Assembly: GCA_018389105.1 (NCBI GenBank)
Contig: JACATO010000995.1
Coordinates: 558,001 to 622,000, forward strand
DNA length: 64,000 nucleotides
Reading direction: 5' to 3'
From: Nautilus pompilius
Taxonomy: Eukaryota > Mollusca > Cephalopoda > Nautilida > Nautilidae
The first letter of the stretch is position 1. Every line of letters starts with the position of its first letter. Below, in pieces: positions 15,001-24,912 of this stretch. A program made the translations under genes and the position numbers. The notes beneath the pieces are model-generated. The model did not search any database and was not told the origin of the DNA. It saw only the letters and a list, made by a program, of their open reading frames with translations.

Positions 15001-15555
15001 CTGAAGATGTTTTTCTTCTTTCATAAACTCCATGTTTTATAAAGACTTCATTAAAAATGTTTCTAAGTGTAATTCTATCTTCTAAATACATGAAGAAAAA
15101 ATAATAATTAAAATCAATATTATACTGAACATTCTAAAAGATATCCAGCCACAGTAACAGGGGCCAGTGTTGCCTGTATTGATTTGTTTTTCATTTAAAT
15201 ATTATAGCATTGCCATTTGGTTGCCCTACATAATCAGCACTATCCTGTTGAGTAATATCATAAAGAGTAACAGAATATTTATCTAAAAATTGAAATGCAA
15301 TGGAAGCATTTCACCTTTAAAAAATTAGAGGTGATCTAAGGGAAAAGATAAGCTTAGTTTCAGTGCATGCCTGAAGTATAATTTATGTAAGTTTTTTTTC
15401 TCTCTCCAGATGACGGCAAGGTTAGGGCAGGAGTAAAAACTAAGGAAAATTTTGTGGGCTGTCTCCGGAAACTACAGATGCGCAAACAAATCCACTACCT
15501 GGTGTCAGGAACTCAAAGTGGTTCTGTCCAGTTTGGTTCATGTCCTACCACATAA
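80..15555 (+). CDS. Laminin subunit alpha, C-terminal part (LG2 end to LG5), 14 exons, 5' truncated by window
   Basis: Secreted basement-membrane glycoprotein. The C-terminal laminin G-like (LG) domains bind cell-surface receptors such as integrins and alpha-dystroglycan (family knowledge). Exons: 80-170, 283-400, 949-1089, 1749-1894, 2671-2856, 4065-4192, 4589-4733, 5155-5344, 8121-8285, 12766-12919, 13619-13749, 14496-14595, 14870-14992, 15410-15555. All junctions are GT-AG and phases agree throughout, giving about 654 codons and a TAA stop. Exons 1-2 end one LG domain (GFQGCISNVQF, then GC). Exons 3-6 make the next, with FRGCIGDV and a final AGCP. A Pro-rich linker follows in exons 6-7, as between LG3 and LG4. 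Exons 7-10 are LG4 (FVGCLREL) and exons 10-14 are LG5 (NGGGHITAVYEP, FVGCLRKL, final FGSCPTT). The LG5 wording resembles vertebrate alpha-1/alpha-2 more than alpha-5, but the subtype is inferred. The N-terminal LN, EGF-like and coiled-coil parts lie outside the window. Confidence 0.93.
401..948 (+). other. Laminin intron, AT-rich
   Basis: Intron between the second and third visible laminin exons. It has a poly-A run near 511-527 and strongly AT-rich sequence. I see no gene or recognisable repeat in it. Confidence 0.7.
2857..4064 (+). other. Laminin intron, no recognisable content
   Basis: A 1.2 kb intron with a GTGAGT donor and a pyrimidine-rich acceptor ending CTAG. It carries a short poly-G run near 2889-2898. 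No coding potential or repeat termini were seen. Confidence 0.65.
5616..7600 (-). mobile_element. Decayed pogo/Tigger-type (Tc1/mariner superfamily) DNA transposon
   Basis: Lies in the laminin intron 5345-8120. The minus strand carries scattered pieces of a Tigger/jerky-like transposase. Near 7527-7300 is the CENP-B-type helix-turn-helix region (KILRRLESG, then LNESSVRTIKKN). Near 6470-6330 are PMDQGGI and IFSHLVKDTDGK, and near 6330-6130 a C-terminal stretch (VWQKLWPDIANDFVGF). The pieces are in different frames with stops between them, so the element is dead. At 5614-5615 a TA precedes CAGTAATACCCTGC, which looks like an element terminus. I could not find the matching inverted terminus on the right, so the right boundary is approximate and may be truncated. 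Family assignment rests on remembered Tigger wording. Confidence 0.75.
8934..11128 (+). mobile_element. hAT-superfamily DNA transposon (GTF2IRD2/ZBED-like transposase) nested in the Tc1 element
   Basis: Termini are CAGGGTGGTCGAAC (8934-8947) and, inverted, CAGGGTGGTTGAAC (11115-11128): 14-bp inverted repeats with one mismatch. A perfect 8-bp target duplication TTCTAGAC flanks the element at 8926-8933 and 11129-11136, diagnostic of hAT insertion. Total length is 2195 bp. The insertion splits the left inverted repeat of the older Tc1 copy. A transposase gene on the + strand fills most of the element. Confidence 0.95.
9159..10989 (+). pseudogene. hAT transposase, near-complete but with two frame breaks near the N terminus
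   Basis: The N-terminal piece (9159-9356) begins MASNVSKKRKI and contains CLDCHQTISC followed by a His pair, a BED-type zinc-finger pattern. The reading frame then shifts near 9340, and again near 9430-9440, before a long open stretch from 9469 to 10989 (about 506 residues). That stretch shows the hAT catalytic core wording (AALDESTD, SSVCTDGAPAMCG, CDVRWLS) and a C-terminal hAT dimerisation region (SSTYVCESSFSLMNQIKS). It resembles transposases related to vertebrate GTF2IRD2 and ZBED-type proteins. The long intact part suggests a fairly recent insertion. Where the original start and any intron lay is uncertain. Confidence 0.88.
11319..12276 (-). pseudogene. Tc1-family transposase, frameshifted
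   Basis: Starts MGKTADLT at 12276, and the ancestral stop is at about 11319. Visible parts include the N-terminal helix-turn-helix region (AGCLQSAVSKHIHGKL), LFSDESKF, FQQDLAPAHSAK and SPDLNPIENLW. Between the D of FQQD and the E of NPIEN there are 34 residues, the DD34E spacing of Tc1. Reading frame changes near 11955, again between about 11830 and 11770, and near 11480. About a dozen residues near the N terminus also appear to be missing, so the gene cannot make an intact enzyme. The wording is very close to Tc1 elements common in fish genomes, from memory. Confidence 0.9.
12920..13618 (+). other. Laminin intron with a small palindromic patch
   Basis: Intron between LG4/LG5 exons. At about 12966-13020 it holds short inverted repeats (GGGCTTTAAGCCC, then ATGATG...CATCAT). 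Nothing else was recognised. Confidence 0.5.
13750..14495 (+). other. Laminin intron, no recognisable content
   Basis: GTGAGT donor and TTTTCAG acceptor. It contains a poly-A tract near 13948-13965 and otherwise unremarkable AT-rich sequence. Confidence 0.6.
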
Positions 15556-16364
15556 CCACCCAGCAGCTTTCATTACTCCCACAACAGTCATGTGAACCCT
15601 CCAAGAGATTTATAGGAAGAATGTTTTATCATTGCATAATTTTTTCTTATAAGAAAAATGTTGTCTGTATCCTATTTTTTTTTCTACACTGTAATGGGCT
15701 GAGAAAATGTTTTTTTTCCTTTCTTACAAGGTGTCAAAACAGCTGTGAAATTTGCTGTTTGTGTTCTCTATGTAGTGTTATACATAAATGGATTTTTCTT
15801 AGATAGTAAAATGTGACTACATAAAACAAGACAGTTTTTGGATTCCAAATCTGAGGGGCAAAATACAAATGTTAAAGCCACATCACTATGCATTGTTACT
15901 AATTTCTTCTTTATTCAGTGTTATACACGTACTTGGTTCATTGTTATAGCTTTAGAGAAAACCTAATTATATACATGTATATATTTATTTACCAGGCTGC
16001 ACAGCAACTAAACATGTTTGAAAACCAAGTTCTGAATTAATGTTCTAGTTTCTCTTATATTTAAAACCTATGCACATTAGGGTTCACTTGACTGTAATCC
16101 ACCCATCTATCTAATGGCAACAATTTTTACCACTGGTGCTATATTATAGGTAATCTTTTCTGTGTAGATCCCACTGAACTGTACAACAGCCACATTTCAT
16201 TTAATACTCAACTGTAAATGTTATGCAAGACAAAATTTGCTAAATCCTTTTCTGTTTAGTGCATTTTTGTACATTTAGTTATCGAAATTTTTAATATAAA
16301 TTTTACTAGTTCAACATTTAAAAAAACTCTTTTATATACTAAATGTACTTAAATCTGGAAACAG

Positions 16365-16457
16365 AATAAAAACATTTAAATTGCAGTGCATTTGTTGTCT
16401 TTGAGATTTCTTTATACATTGTCACCTCTGTACCCAGACACTGCATTTTCTAATAAA
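16365..16457 (+). terminator. Candidate poly(A) signals of the laminin transcript
   Basis: AATAAA occurs at 16365-16370 and again at 16452-16457, about 810 and 900 bp after the stop codon. Which one is used cannot be told from sequence. Confidence 0.5.
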
Positions 16458-16503
16458 GGTAAACTTGAATGATTCAGAGCAATGACATTATAAATTAAAA
16501 TAT

Positions 16504-16509
16504 TTTAAT
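16504..16509 (-). terminator. Candidate poly(A) signal of CFAP95
   Basis: Reads ATTAAA on the minus strand, 46 bases after the CFAP95 stop codon. This is the commonest variant hexamer. Use would give a very short 3' UTR. Confidence 0.35.
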
Positions 16510-16554
16510 CAATAATTCAAATCAGGTTTAAATTGTATTGAAATGATTGCCAGG

Positions 16555-19500
16555 CTAAATTTTTGGGAAGTTTTCACTTTGTGTGTGTTCTGTTTTAAGC
16601 TGTTTCTTATAATGAGAGTTTGCATATATCCCACTCTCATCCCACCAGTTGTTTTTACCTGGTCTTCGATAATCTGTTACATCGGTGAACTGAGAGTTGC
16701 ATTTTTTGTAAGCAGCCAAATTATCAGGCACTTCTACTTTGTACTGTAATAGATAAAGCAAAAATTATTATGACAACTTATCTATATCATATGATACAAT
16801 ATGTACAGATCCCTGCCACCATCTACATTACTGTTCTTGTTAATCCACCGTACCCCTTTTGCAGAAGCTTTTGGATAGCTGGTGTTGATGGAATCCAAAT
16901 ACAGGTAGGAAGAATTTAATCTGGATAGGAGTACTTTTATTAACTAAGAACCAAAAGACTGATGACATGATAGATTCCTAGATATAGAATCTGTTTTTTG
17001 CAAAAGGTGCTCTTAGCATAATGTTCAAGTTATTAAGGTTAGCAGTTGGATTACACTATACAAAATCTACACAAAACTTAAAAGAACAGTTTCTTGTGCT
17101 ACATTTTTAGTTTATAATGATAATTTACCTTATAGTATTGTATATGTGATCATCCAAGATTCACATATCCTTCATGTTTATTCTCATCAGAAAAAAACAT
17201 CACCCATATAATTAAGCTAACACTGACAGTGTTGAGAGAACTCTAAGCAGATAAACCACAGGTATATTTAAGTCATTACTTGTGTCACTTTGCTAAATCA
17301 GGAAACTGAAAGACAGATCACTGCTAGTGATTTCACAGAAAGTCTGTACAAAAAGAAATAGTTACAGATGATGACAACTCGGAAAAGAGAACAGATTGCC
17401 AACTATTCCAAAGTCCAAATTTGAACAGTCCACTTCCAGTGGTTTTACCTGGGTGTAGGGTACCCATGATCTGGGTGTAAATTTGTTATGCCAACAATAT
17501 TGACTCAGTACTCATTAAAGGATGCCTTAATTCAACCTGGTATTTTATAATTTTGTGGAGGGGGAAGCATCTGGGAAAATGGAGAAATTGGCACTGGAAG
17601 TTGCAACAGAGAGTACAGGTTTTTTCCTAAGCACCTCACTTTACAGTTGATACAGAATGATCTTTACTAACAGCCATAATCAACATGCCTATTGCCCAAT
17701 AGTGTCACTTTCAGTGCATTCACATTAACTCATCTGAAGCTGGTGGGGATTAAAAACATCTTCAGAGAACATTGTGAAATGTATCTACATTTGTAGGCAA
17801 AGTTGCAGTTCTTGGTTATTATTAATAAACATTGATATAGTCTAGTATTTGTACCTTCAGCAGAACTTACTGTCCTGAAGAATTTTTAGCTATAGTGTGT
17901 GACTGGCTAAGATTTATGGTTTTTGGCTGGGGAAGGGGCGTTTGCGCCCCCAACTCTGGCCGCTTTGGTGGCGGCCAGTCACACGAGGTGCTTCAGCACC
18001 TCAACCCAGCCTTTTAGGTCTTAACGGGCGCTTGCTCCACACCGGGTTTCGGCCCCTACACGGCTTTGGCTACCCACCTCCATTCCCTTCTCCTCTGTGA
18101 TAAACACACACATGCAACCACCACAAAAAGATTTAAAAAAAAAAGTATAGTTCAAGCACACTTCACATTTAAATGTAAAAGAACTTACAGGATGATGAAC
18201 ATATGGGTATGGAGGTACATAATATTCATTGTAGGTGGTCAGATCATAAAATTTGTAATAGTCTGGGTGATGACGAGGTAGCACTGCTCCATAGCCTCGC
18301 AAAGGTAACTGTGTTTCTCTGTAGAAATTGAGAGATTCTGGATTTAGCAAGCTGCATTTAAAAATGCAATGATCAATTCTTTTAAATGGATAGCTAATTT
18401 TAAAAACAGAAGCAAAGAGGTAAATTTGTGCATCAAAGGTAAAGAAGAATGATAGAATCAGATACTGCAGCATAAAAAAGAAAAAAAAAAAACTAAACTA
18501 AATTCCTACGTTATCTCACTTTGAATTTGCAGCAAACTGATCAAAATATTTTTAATTTGAATGGTGCAGTATATCAGATACAAACTTTGCATTTGAACAC
18601 TACTTCAAAGTGGAAGGAGAAAGACTCAACTTAGCATCAGCAAAGAATTTAGCTTTTACTGTATTAAAAGTAATTTACACTTAGGCATTTAAAAGCATAA
18701 AAACTTGAATTTCACAGATTCTTCTGCCAAATATATTAAAACTTTTTATGTTTTCTTGGTAAATGTACAGATAAAGATATTTGCTTTTGTTACAAATTAT
18801 TTATTTTAAACAAACAGATCAGCAGCCTACAGTACCTGTCTAGATTTATACTGCTCAAGGTTTCCAGCCTCACCATTGGAATAGTGGGATGTTCATCATA
18901 CAGAGGTTTTAGAAAGATCTGATTAACGTGGTCTGTATATGATGTTAATGGTATTTTCTAGAAGAAAAAATGCATTATTTACAACCTTTGTTCTTTTAAA
19001 TACTGGGTCATAATTTCTGATCAATGCTCAGCTTTCCTACAATTCCCTTTTTTAATATTTTAATTAAGTAGATAGATAGTTTCCTTGGTATACCAGGGCA
19101 AGCGGTGTGGCTCAGTGGTGAGTGTGTTGGCTTCAGGACCTAAGGGTCCTGGGTTCGATTCCCGCTACTGGTACATCGTTGTGACCCTCGAGCGAGGTAC
19201 TTCACTGGCATCGCTCCAGTTGCTGCTGGGGAGCGGCCTGTGTAGGCACTCAGACAGAGGGAGCGAGGGCGGGGGGACGATCTATAGCCGTGACAGAGGA
19301 ACCGGGGGGGCGGGGGAACGATCTATAGCCGTGACAGAGGAGGAGAAGGCAGAAGAATGAATCACTGCTGAAGACGGACGCCCGCATGACGAATGATTTA
19401 AATTGTTAGTGGAGGTTTATAAAAATGATTAAGGGGATGGGGTGTGGTGTGGTGGTGACGCCCAAGTGCTTCTTTCACTGGAGGGGGGAGCATAATTACA

Positions 19501-19900
19501 AGTGATCTACGATTAGACTGCAGACTGTATTTCTCTTTACTGGCCAAAGAGCAGCCAATAATGATGGCGTCTCCTCCCTACCTGTAACTACTAAGGAAAC
19601 GGAAAGAACTAAACCGACCCAGTCTGGCGTGCTACCGAGCTCGTTGTAGGTGGAGTGGTGTAGAGTCCGCTTCGGTATCTTGTTCAGATCGTTGTCCTTG
19701 GGTTCTGCCTGCCGAGCTTGGTGCCTGAAACACACACACACATTGATAAGAGTCGACGGGAGGAACAGGGGAGGGGAGGGGAGGGGACCCACTCACCAGT
19801 TCGAAGTTTTCACCGCTCGGCTATAGTTCGCGTGGTTTCCGCGCAGGAGCAGACTTCCTTTCCTCTCCTGCCGATAATCTGTCGTTGGAAGCATCATCAT
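16555..19900 (-). CDS. CFAP95: Cilia- and flagella-associated protein 95, complete, 5 exons
   Basis: Axonemal protein of motile cilia and sperm flagella, known in human as C9orf135. Coding exons in order on the minus strand: 19900-19797, 19724-19619, 18957-18836, 18351-18189, 16743-16555. These give 227 codons plus TAG; human is about 229 residues. Phases agree at all four junctions. Exon 1 starts with three consecutive ATG codons and has an in-frame TGA 18 bases upstream, which fixes the start. Family-like wording: DYRQERKGSLLLRGNHANYS then NWH; HSTYNELGSTPDW; LPLRGYGAVLPRHHPDY; TTYNEYYVPPYPY; CNSQFTDVTDYR; and DESGIYANSHYKKQ near the end. The exon 2 donor (TGG|GTCGGT) is weak and was chosen by frame and homology. 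No predicted membrane segment or signal peptide. It is convergent with laminin. Identification rests on remembered human sequence, not an alignment. Confidence 0.85.
17897..18110 (-). repeat. GC-rich multi-hairpin island in CFAP95 intron 4
   Basis: In an otherwise AT-rich intron, about 200 bp is strongly GC-rich. It contains consecutive inverted repeats: GGGGCG/CGCCCC (17935-17950, 4-base loop), TGGCCGC/GCGGCCA (17957-17977, 7-base loop) and GGTGCT/AGCACC (2-base loop, near 17987-18000). An outer perfect 11-bp pair GTGTGACTGGC (17897-17907) and GCCAGTCACAC (17974-17984) also exists. It may be a structured SINE or MITE fragment or an RNA element. I do not recognise the family. Confidence 0.6.
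19094..19400 (+). mobile_element. tRNA-derived SINE in CFAP95 intron 2
   Basis: Has an RNA polymerase III A box (TGGCTCAGTGG, 19108-19118) and B box (GGTTCGATTCC, 19152-19162) at tRNA-like spacing. A stretch CTCGAGCGAGGTACTTCACT (from 19186) followed by CGCTCCAGT resembles conserved central domains of metazoan SINEs, from memory. The tail carries two copies, 41 bp apart, of a GATCTATAGCCGTGACAGAG unit with G-rich spacers (about 19270-19345). The 3' limit is approximate. It lies antisense to CFAP95. Confidence 0.75.
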
Positions 19901-19920
19901 TTTTGGAGAAATATATCAGG

Positions 19921-19946
19921 CGTCCGTCCGTCCGTCCGTCCGTCCG
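19921..19946. repeat. CCGT tetranucleotide microsatellite next to the CFAP95 start
   Basis: About six tandem CGTC units lie 21 bases upstream of the CFAP95 ATG, so probably in its 5' UTR. Confidence 0.85.
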
Positions 19947-20104
19947 GTAACAGCGGCGGGGCCTCAGAACGTTTGTGAAGTGGTGAAAAAAGGAGGTCCT
20001 GTAGTATTCTAAAGGAATAGCGCTTAATGTTATTATCAACAAACGATGTTATATGTATTAAAAACAAAGTTTTAAAATTATTATTCGCAGTCCAGTCACA
20101 CAGC

Positions 20105-20121
20105 ACACACATATATGTGTG

Positions 20122-20155
<34 letters not shown>
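20105..20155. repeat. AT dinucleotide microsatellite
   Basis: A run of alternating T/A near 20126-20153, with nearby CA/TG repeats, upstream of CFAP95. Confidence 0.8.
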
Positions 20156-20156
<1 letters not shown>

Positions 20157-20164
20157 GCGCCTAA

Positions 20165-20177
20165 GTTACCTAGTAAC
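20165..20177. promoter_or_regulatory. RFX X-box upstream of CFAP95
   Basis: GTTACC-T-AGTAAC fits the X-box consensus RTNRCC-N(0-3)-RGYAAC at every position. RFX transcription factors bind this site and drive ciliary genes across animals (established). It lies 265 bp upstream of the CFAP95 ATG. Binding itself is inferred. Confidence 0.65.
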
Positions 20178-20568
20178 GGAAATGAAAACGAGGCTGAAAT
20201 GCAATGTGATGTTTTATTTATTGACATTTTCTTCACAAATAAACTACAAATGTTTAATTATACGCATTTTTTTAAAGCTTGGATTTAAATCTCTTTAATT
20301 GTTGTTATTATTGGTTGCTAAAAAAAAAAAGAATCAACTGTTAATTTCTTCTACAATAATGTAACTTGTTGCAAATTCTATAACATCTGGTGGTCAAGAG
20401 ACATAAGACAGGAGGATGCTGGTAGTATTCCAGAGATTTGAAGTTACCTCATTTTAAGATATTCCTCTTGATATCAAGCAGTAAAATGTGCACATTCCGT
20501 AATTATGGCTGCCTGTGGGTATCTTAAATACAATAACCCATATATACACACACACACACACATATATA

Positions 20569-21068
20569 CAGTCAAACCTCCTATTACTGAACATCTTTGG
20601 GACCGACCAGAAATGTTCACTAATTGGAGGTGTTCACTAATCAGAAATTATGTTGAAAGATGATAAAACATCAAAATATGTATGAAATTAATCACAGATT
20701 TATTGTTAAGGACATGAAATAAAATTTTATCAGAAAAAAAATATGTACACAATCTTTATACACATGAAAAAGTGTAAAATAAAAATGTTCATTGTATATT
20801 ATTCATTGTTTGTTGCATTGTGAATCGGAACTCTTGAAAAAGTCCTTCAATGTATGTTCAATAAATAGAATGTCATTTGTATTAAAATTTGATATTTGGG
20901 ACCAAAGAAAAAATGTTCACTGTTCACAGTAGAGAGTGGTTCACTAATCAGCAAAAAAGCCTAAAATTGCAATGTTTAAAAGATAGGCGAAATTTGGGAC
21001 CAGGGAAAAACGTTCACTAACTGGAGGTATTCACTATTCGGAGGTGTTCACTAATGGAGGTTTGACTG
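20569..21068. mobile_element. 500-bp MITE with CAGTCAAACCTCC inverted termini
   Basis: Begins CAGTCAAACCTCC and ends with its exact complement GGAGGTTTGACTG. It is flanked by TA on both sides (20567-20568, 21069-21070). Subterminal TTCACTAAT-type motifs recur several times on both arms. There is no coding capacity. TA target and terminus style suggest a non-autonomous pogo/Tc1-mariner derivative. Confidence 0.9.
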
Positions 21069-21734
21069 TATATCTGAATCAATTTATTAGTACATTTAGT
21101 TTTGTACATACAAAATGAATTTTATTATGGATTTTTGCCATGAGATTTTTCTTGAAACTATCCTCCTTCACGCCCAATTAATTACTTTTTTCTTTTTACT
21201 GGCAATTTCCACAGTATACCATTAACAAGATAATGTTCACATTTTCTTTACGTAAAATCTGAAATCATGGAACGTCTTTCATATTCCACTAGCTTTTTGT
21301 TCAATAAGAAATCTTCCAAACAATATTGATTTTAATTTTCTTGAGACCAGTGACTTTTCTAGTACAATCATCTTGCTCCTATTTAAAAAGGTAATTGATA
21401 TTTAGTTGATTTTCTTTTTTTTGCAATGGAAAAAAACATTGAACTACTCACCTAGATTTTTTTTCCCTCAAGCAAATTCATTACTTACCTAAGTCCTGAA
21501 AACAGAAAAGACAATACATTTATTTTCATTTTTTAAAATGTCCCACCTGTTAGGATGCTGATAAAGTTTTAGGTTATAACCCAAGCCAAAATCAACAGAA
21601 AGCAGCTTTGTCTACCCATTCCTTACTTTTAGAAATGTAAATGTTGCAGTTAAATCTTCAGTATTTTTTGTTGTTGTTGTTCATACACTAATGCATACAA
21701 GAGAAATCACCCTGGTGGAGAAACTTGCAATTTT

Positions 21735-21865
21735 TTTTAGATGTGGAAGGAAACCCACAATACCAGCTGATGAAGAGTATGCTAGATGCATGTATGAAAC
21801 CGGGCCAATCATTCATAGGAATCAGACTCAGCAGCAGAGGACTATATCACTGGACCACTAAGCCT
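21735..21865 (+). repeat. Fragment of a dispersed GGAAGGAAACCC-type repeat
   Basis: Contains GATGTGGAAGGAAACCCAC. Related cores occur near 36888, 50683 and 62309, suggesting a common repeat family. Boundaries are not defined. Confidence 0.4.
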
Positions 21866-24701
21866 AATGTTTGCTAACTGCCTAAAATGGCCAAGTTTTT
21901 AATCTGATGATCAATCGTATAAAAGGTGAAAGTATATAAAGCTTTCACTCCTATAGTTCCCAATCTTTGTGGACACTAATTATGTGCCAAAGATGTAGAG
22001 ACACCTAGCAATTCCAAGCATGTTAATAAGAGTTAAAACATCAACACACAACTGTTTTAAGAAAAGCACATTTAAAATTTTAGATTTAAGTAGCAATGTT
22101 TTGTTTGTTGGCCTATTTATTGACAGGTCTTTAAAATGCATAGGTATAATGATGCTTAAGAGCCAAAAAGGTTACACATTCTTGTTACAAGTAATTCCAT
22201 CTTTAGCACCTGAGAAATACGGAAGCTAATTTATAACTGAAAATATAGGAACTACTTGCCTCATCCCACTTCTCCGTAAATACCTGATATCATCCCAGAT
22301 TATGAATTTCCAGTGAAATGGAGGTTTCATTTTAAGCAGCAAATCTGAGCCCTATGAATCTCCTGAATGTTGTAATGTTTTCTCCTGTATCATACTACAT
22401 GGAAGTAAGAAACTATCAGAAAAAAACTAAAGGCAGTCTAAAGTCTGATCAGATGGAAGTCACTTGTGTTTGATCATAGAGAGATCTTTCTACTGCAGGA
22501 ATGTGTAATTTTTCTTAGACATATTACCCAAAGTAGTAGCAAAAGGCAAAAAAATCACATTAAAATTTAATTTAAAAAATGAAAAATACAAGTTGGATGC
22601 AACCATAAGCAGATAAAATATTAAAGGGATTATCAACAGCTTTAAAAGCTCTTTGATGAAGTACAGCAATGAGATAGTAATAAAACCTGCTGCAAGTAAC
22701 TGTTGAAAGTCTGTTAAACCAAAGTGGCACATGGGTGACAAGAGCAACCTCTTAGATCTATCAGAAAATATATTTAACACAGAGATCAGCAAAATGATAA
22801 TTATGGTGTTTATTCAATAATTATAAAACTATGGCTATTTTTTTTTTTTTTTTTTTTTACATGCACAGTGCTGTTCTCATGAAGAATTCCAACTTCACTA
22901 TAATAAAATTTAGAGTTGAAAATTCTTGAATCAGTATGATGGGCAGACTTTTAGATCCTTGTTTTCAAAATAGTATATAAACAACAAAACAAGACAAGAC
23001 AATGGTGACAATATTTATATAAACCTGCTTGTTTTTTGGAAAGGAAAAATATATAATGCTTAAAATAAATGAAAACTACAACAATTTTAATGATTCATAC
23101 AATAAATACCCTGAAACTGATGGAATTAAAACAACAAAAGATGATTTTGTTAATCTCTGTTGTACAATTTGCTTTTCTTAATCCCGCAGTACAGTTAAAT
23201 GTCACAGAAAATCCAAGCCAAAGTACTTTTTAAAAGTATCAGCATTTTCAGATAAAGCAAACTCATTTTCAGAATTATTTTTAAAAATAATTTTTAAAAA
23301 ATCAAGACTTGTGGAATGCTAGTGAATCAACTACCCAAGTTTATGCTTTGTCATATGTATCTACCGGAATTCAGTTCTTTGAACCCACAAACCATAATTA
23401 TTTTCTTAAAAAGTTTTATTTACTTACTTGAAAAATATGCACCACCTCACACACACACACACAAAAATTATGAACCTTTACTAAAAAGATATAAATAAAC
23501 AAACATAGTTGTCCACATTTGGTAGATTTGGCTTCAAGTGCCTACTAGCATCTTGCAATACCTGTACTAAAACACTAATGCTAAAATCTGCAAATGTATT
23601 CATTAGTCAAACCTATGGGATTTTTAACAAATCTATTTCATCATACCATACTGACAGCTTCCAACACCTAAGGAATTCCTCAGAGACAAGGTTAACATTC
23701 CCCATGCAGTGCAGCCAATAATAGTTTTCCATCTAAAACAAGCAAAAGAAAAAAAAACTGAAAAATTGTTAGGTTTAAGCTGCGTTTGCTTCTTTGCTTT
23801 TGTAATATAATAAGTAATACCTTTTTGTTTTGTTAAAGCATTTATTTCTCCAGAATTATCTCAGAAACTATAGCAAGTAAAAGATAGTCATGAAATTTAG
23901 AAAGAAATAAAATGTGATATTTACAGCTTCCTGTGAAGACATCAGTGAGACAGGAGAGTTAAAGGAAACTGTATAACCACGATAAGTGGAGGAGAGAGAT
24001 TGAGAGTGTCAAATGTACTTTTATTAGACAAAGACAAACAGGATGGCAGAGTTGTTCACATATAACATTAACCTAAATCCATTAAATTTGGAAAGTAATC
24101 TGAAACAATGTTTAAAATGTTTTGATTTTTTAAAGCAAATTCAAGAAAAACTTTTAAGGTGATAACAACAGAAATAATGAATTGTCCAGATTGTTATACT
24201 TATTTTTTTTTCCTGGCAAAAGACATGCAGCTTAGCTGAAGATCATCAATCTATACCTTATTTTGCCAATTTAAATAGTAAACAGCTTTAAATTTAAAAT
24301 CCTGGCATTAACTACTTTGAGCATAATTTTCCTAGTCTCACCCCCACCCTAAGTTATCATTCCAAAAGAATCATAAATTGTTATATTTAACACAGTGCAT
24401 AACCAGGATAGGTAAAAGCTGGTACCCACTAGAATTAAGCTAAGACATTTTGGGTTTGCTTACCTGTGTCCACCAATGAGATAATCTTCCATACTTCAAT
24501 TTTTTCTTCTTTTTTTTAAAACAACATGCTAATGCTATTTTTTAAAAAAATCAAAATCTCAATTTTAAAAAAAATAATTGGTAGACCTTTTTATCATACT
24601 TTGCATAGTATCAGATTTTTTCTACCATTAACATCCATTATGAAATCTACAGTTAAAAACTGACAAAAAAGTTTGTTTTCTGTTAACTCAGTTTAGAAGT
24701 T

Positions 24702-24912
24702 ACACATTTATTTATCATAACATTTAAAAAAACACAGTCCATTAGTACATTATTATTATATTCTTTTGTATGTGCAATTTAAACAATCTGTATGGATTAG
24801 ATACGTACACATTTATTTATCTACATTTAAAAAACACAGTCCATTAGTACATTTATTTATTATCAGTTCTTTTGTATGTGCAAATTTAAACAATCTGTAT
24901 GGATTAAGATAC
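24702..24912. repeat. Two-copy tandem duplication, period about 105 bp
   Basis: Copy 1 (24702-24804) and copy 2 (24807-24912) share ACACATTTATTTATC, CACAGTCCATTAGTACAT and CAATCTGTATGGATTA in the same order, with small indels. Confidence 0.9.

Larger units (their letters stand above)
15556..16554 (+). other. Laminin 3' UTR and convergent space to CFAP95
   Basis: About 1 kb between the laminin stop and the stop of the opposing CFAP95 gene. The + strand has AATAAA hexamers at 16365-16370 and 16452-16457 that could end the laminin transcript. The 3' ends of the two genes therefore lie within about 200 bp of each other or overlap. Confidence 0.7.

Noticed and set aside
18021-18473. 150-codon minus-strand open frame
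   Set aside because: Only its middle (18351-18189) is CFAP95 exon 4. The rest runs into introns and the GC-rich island.
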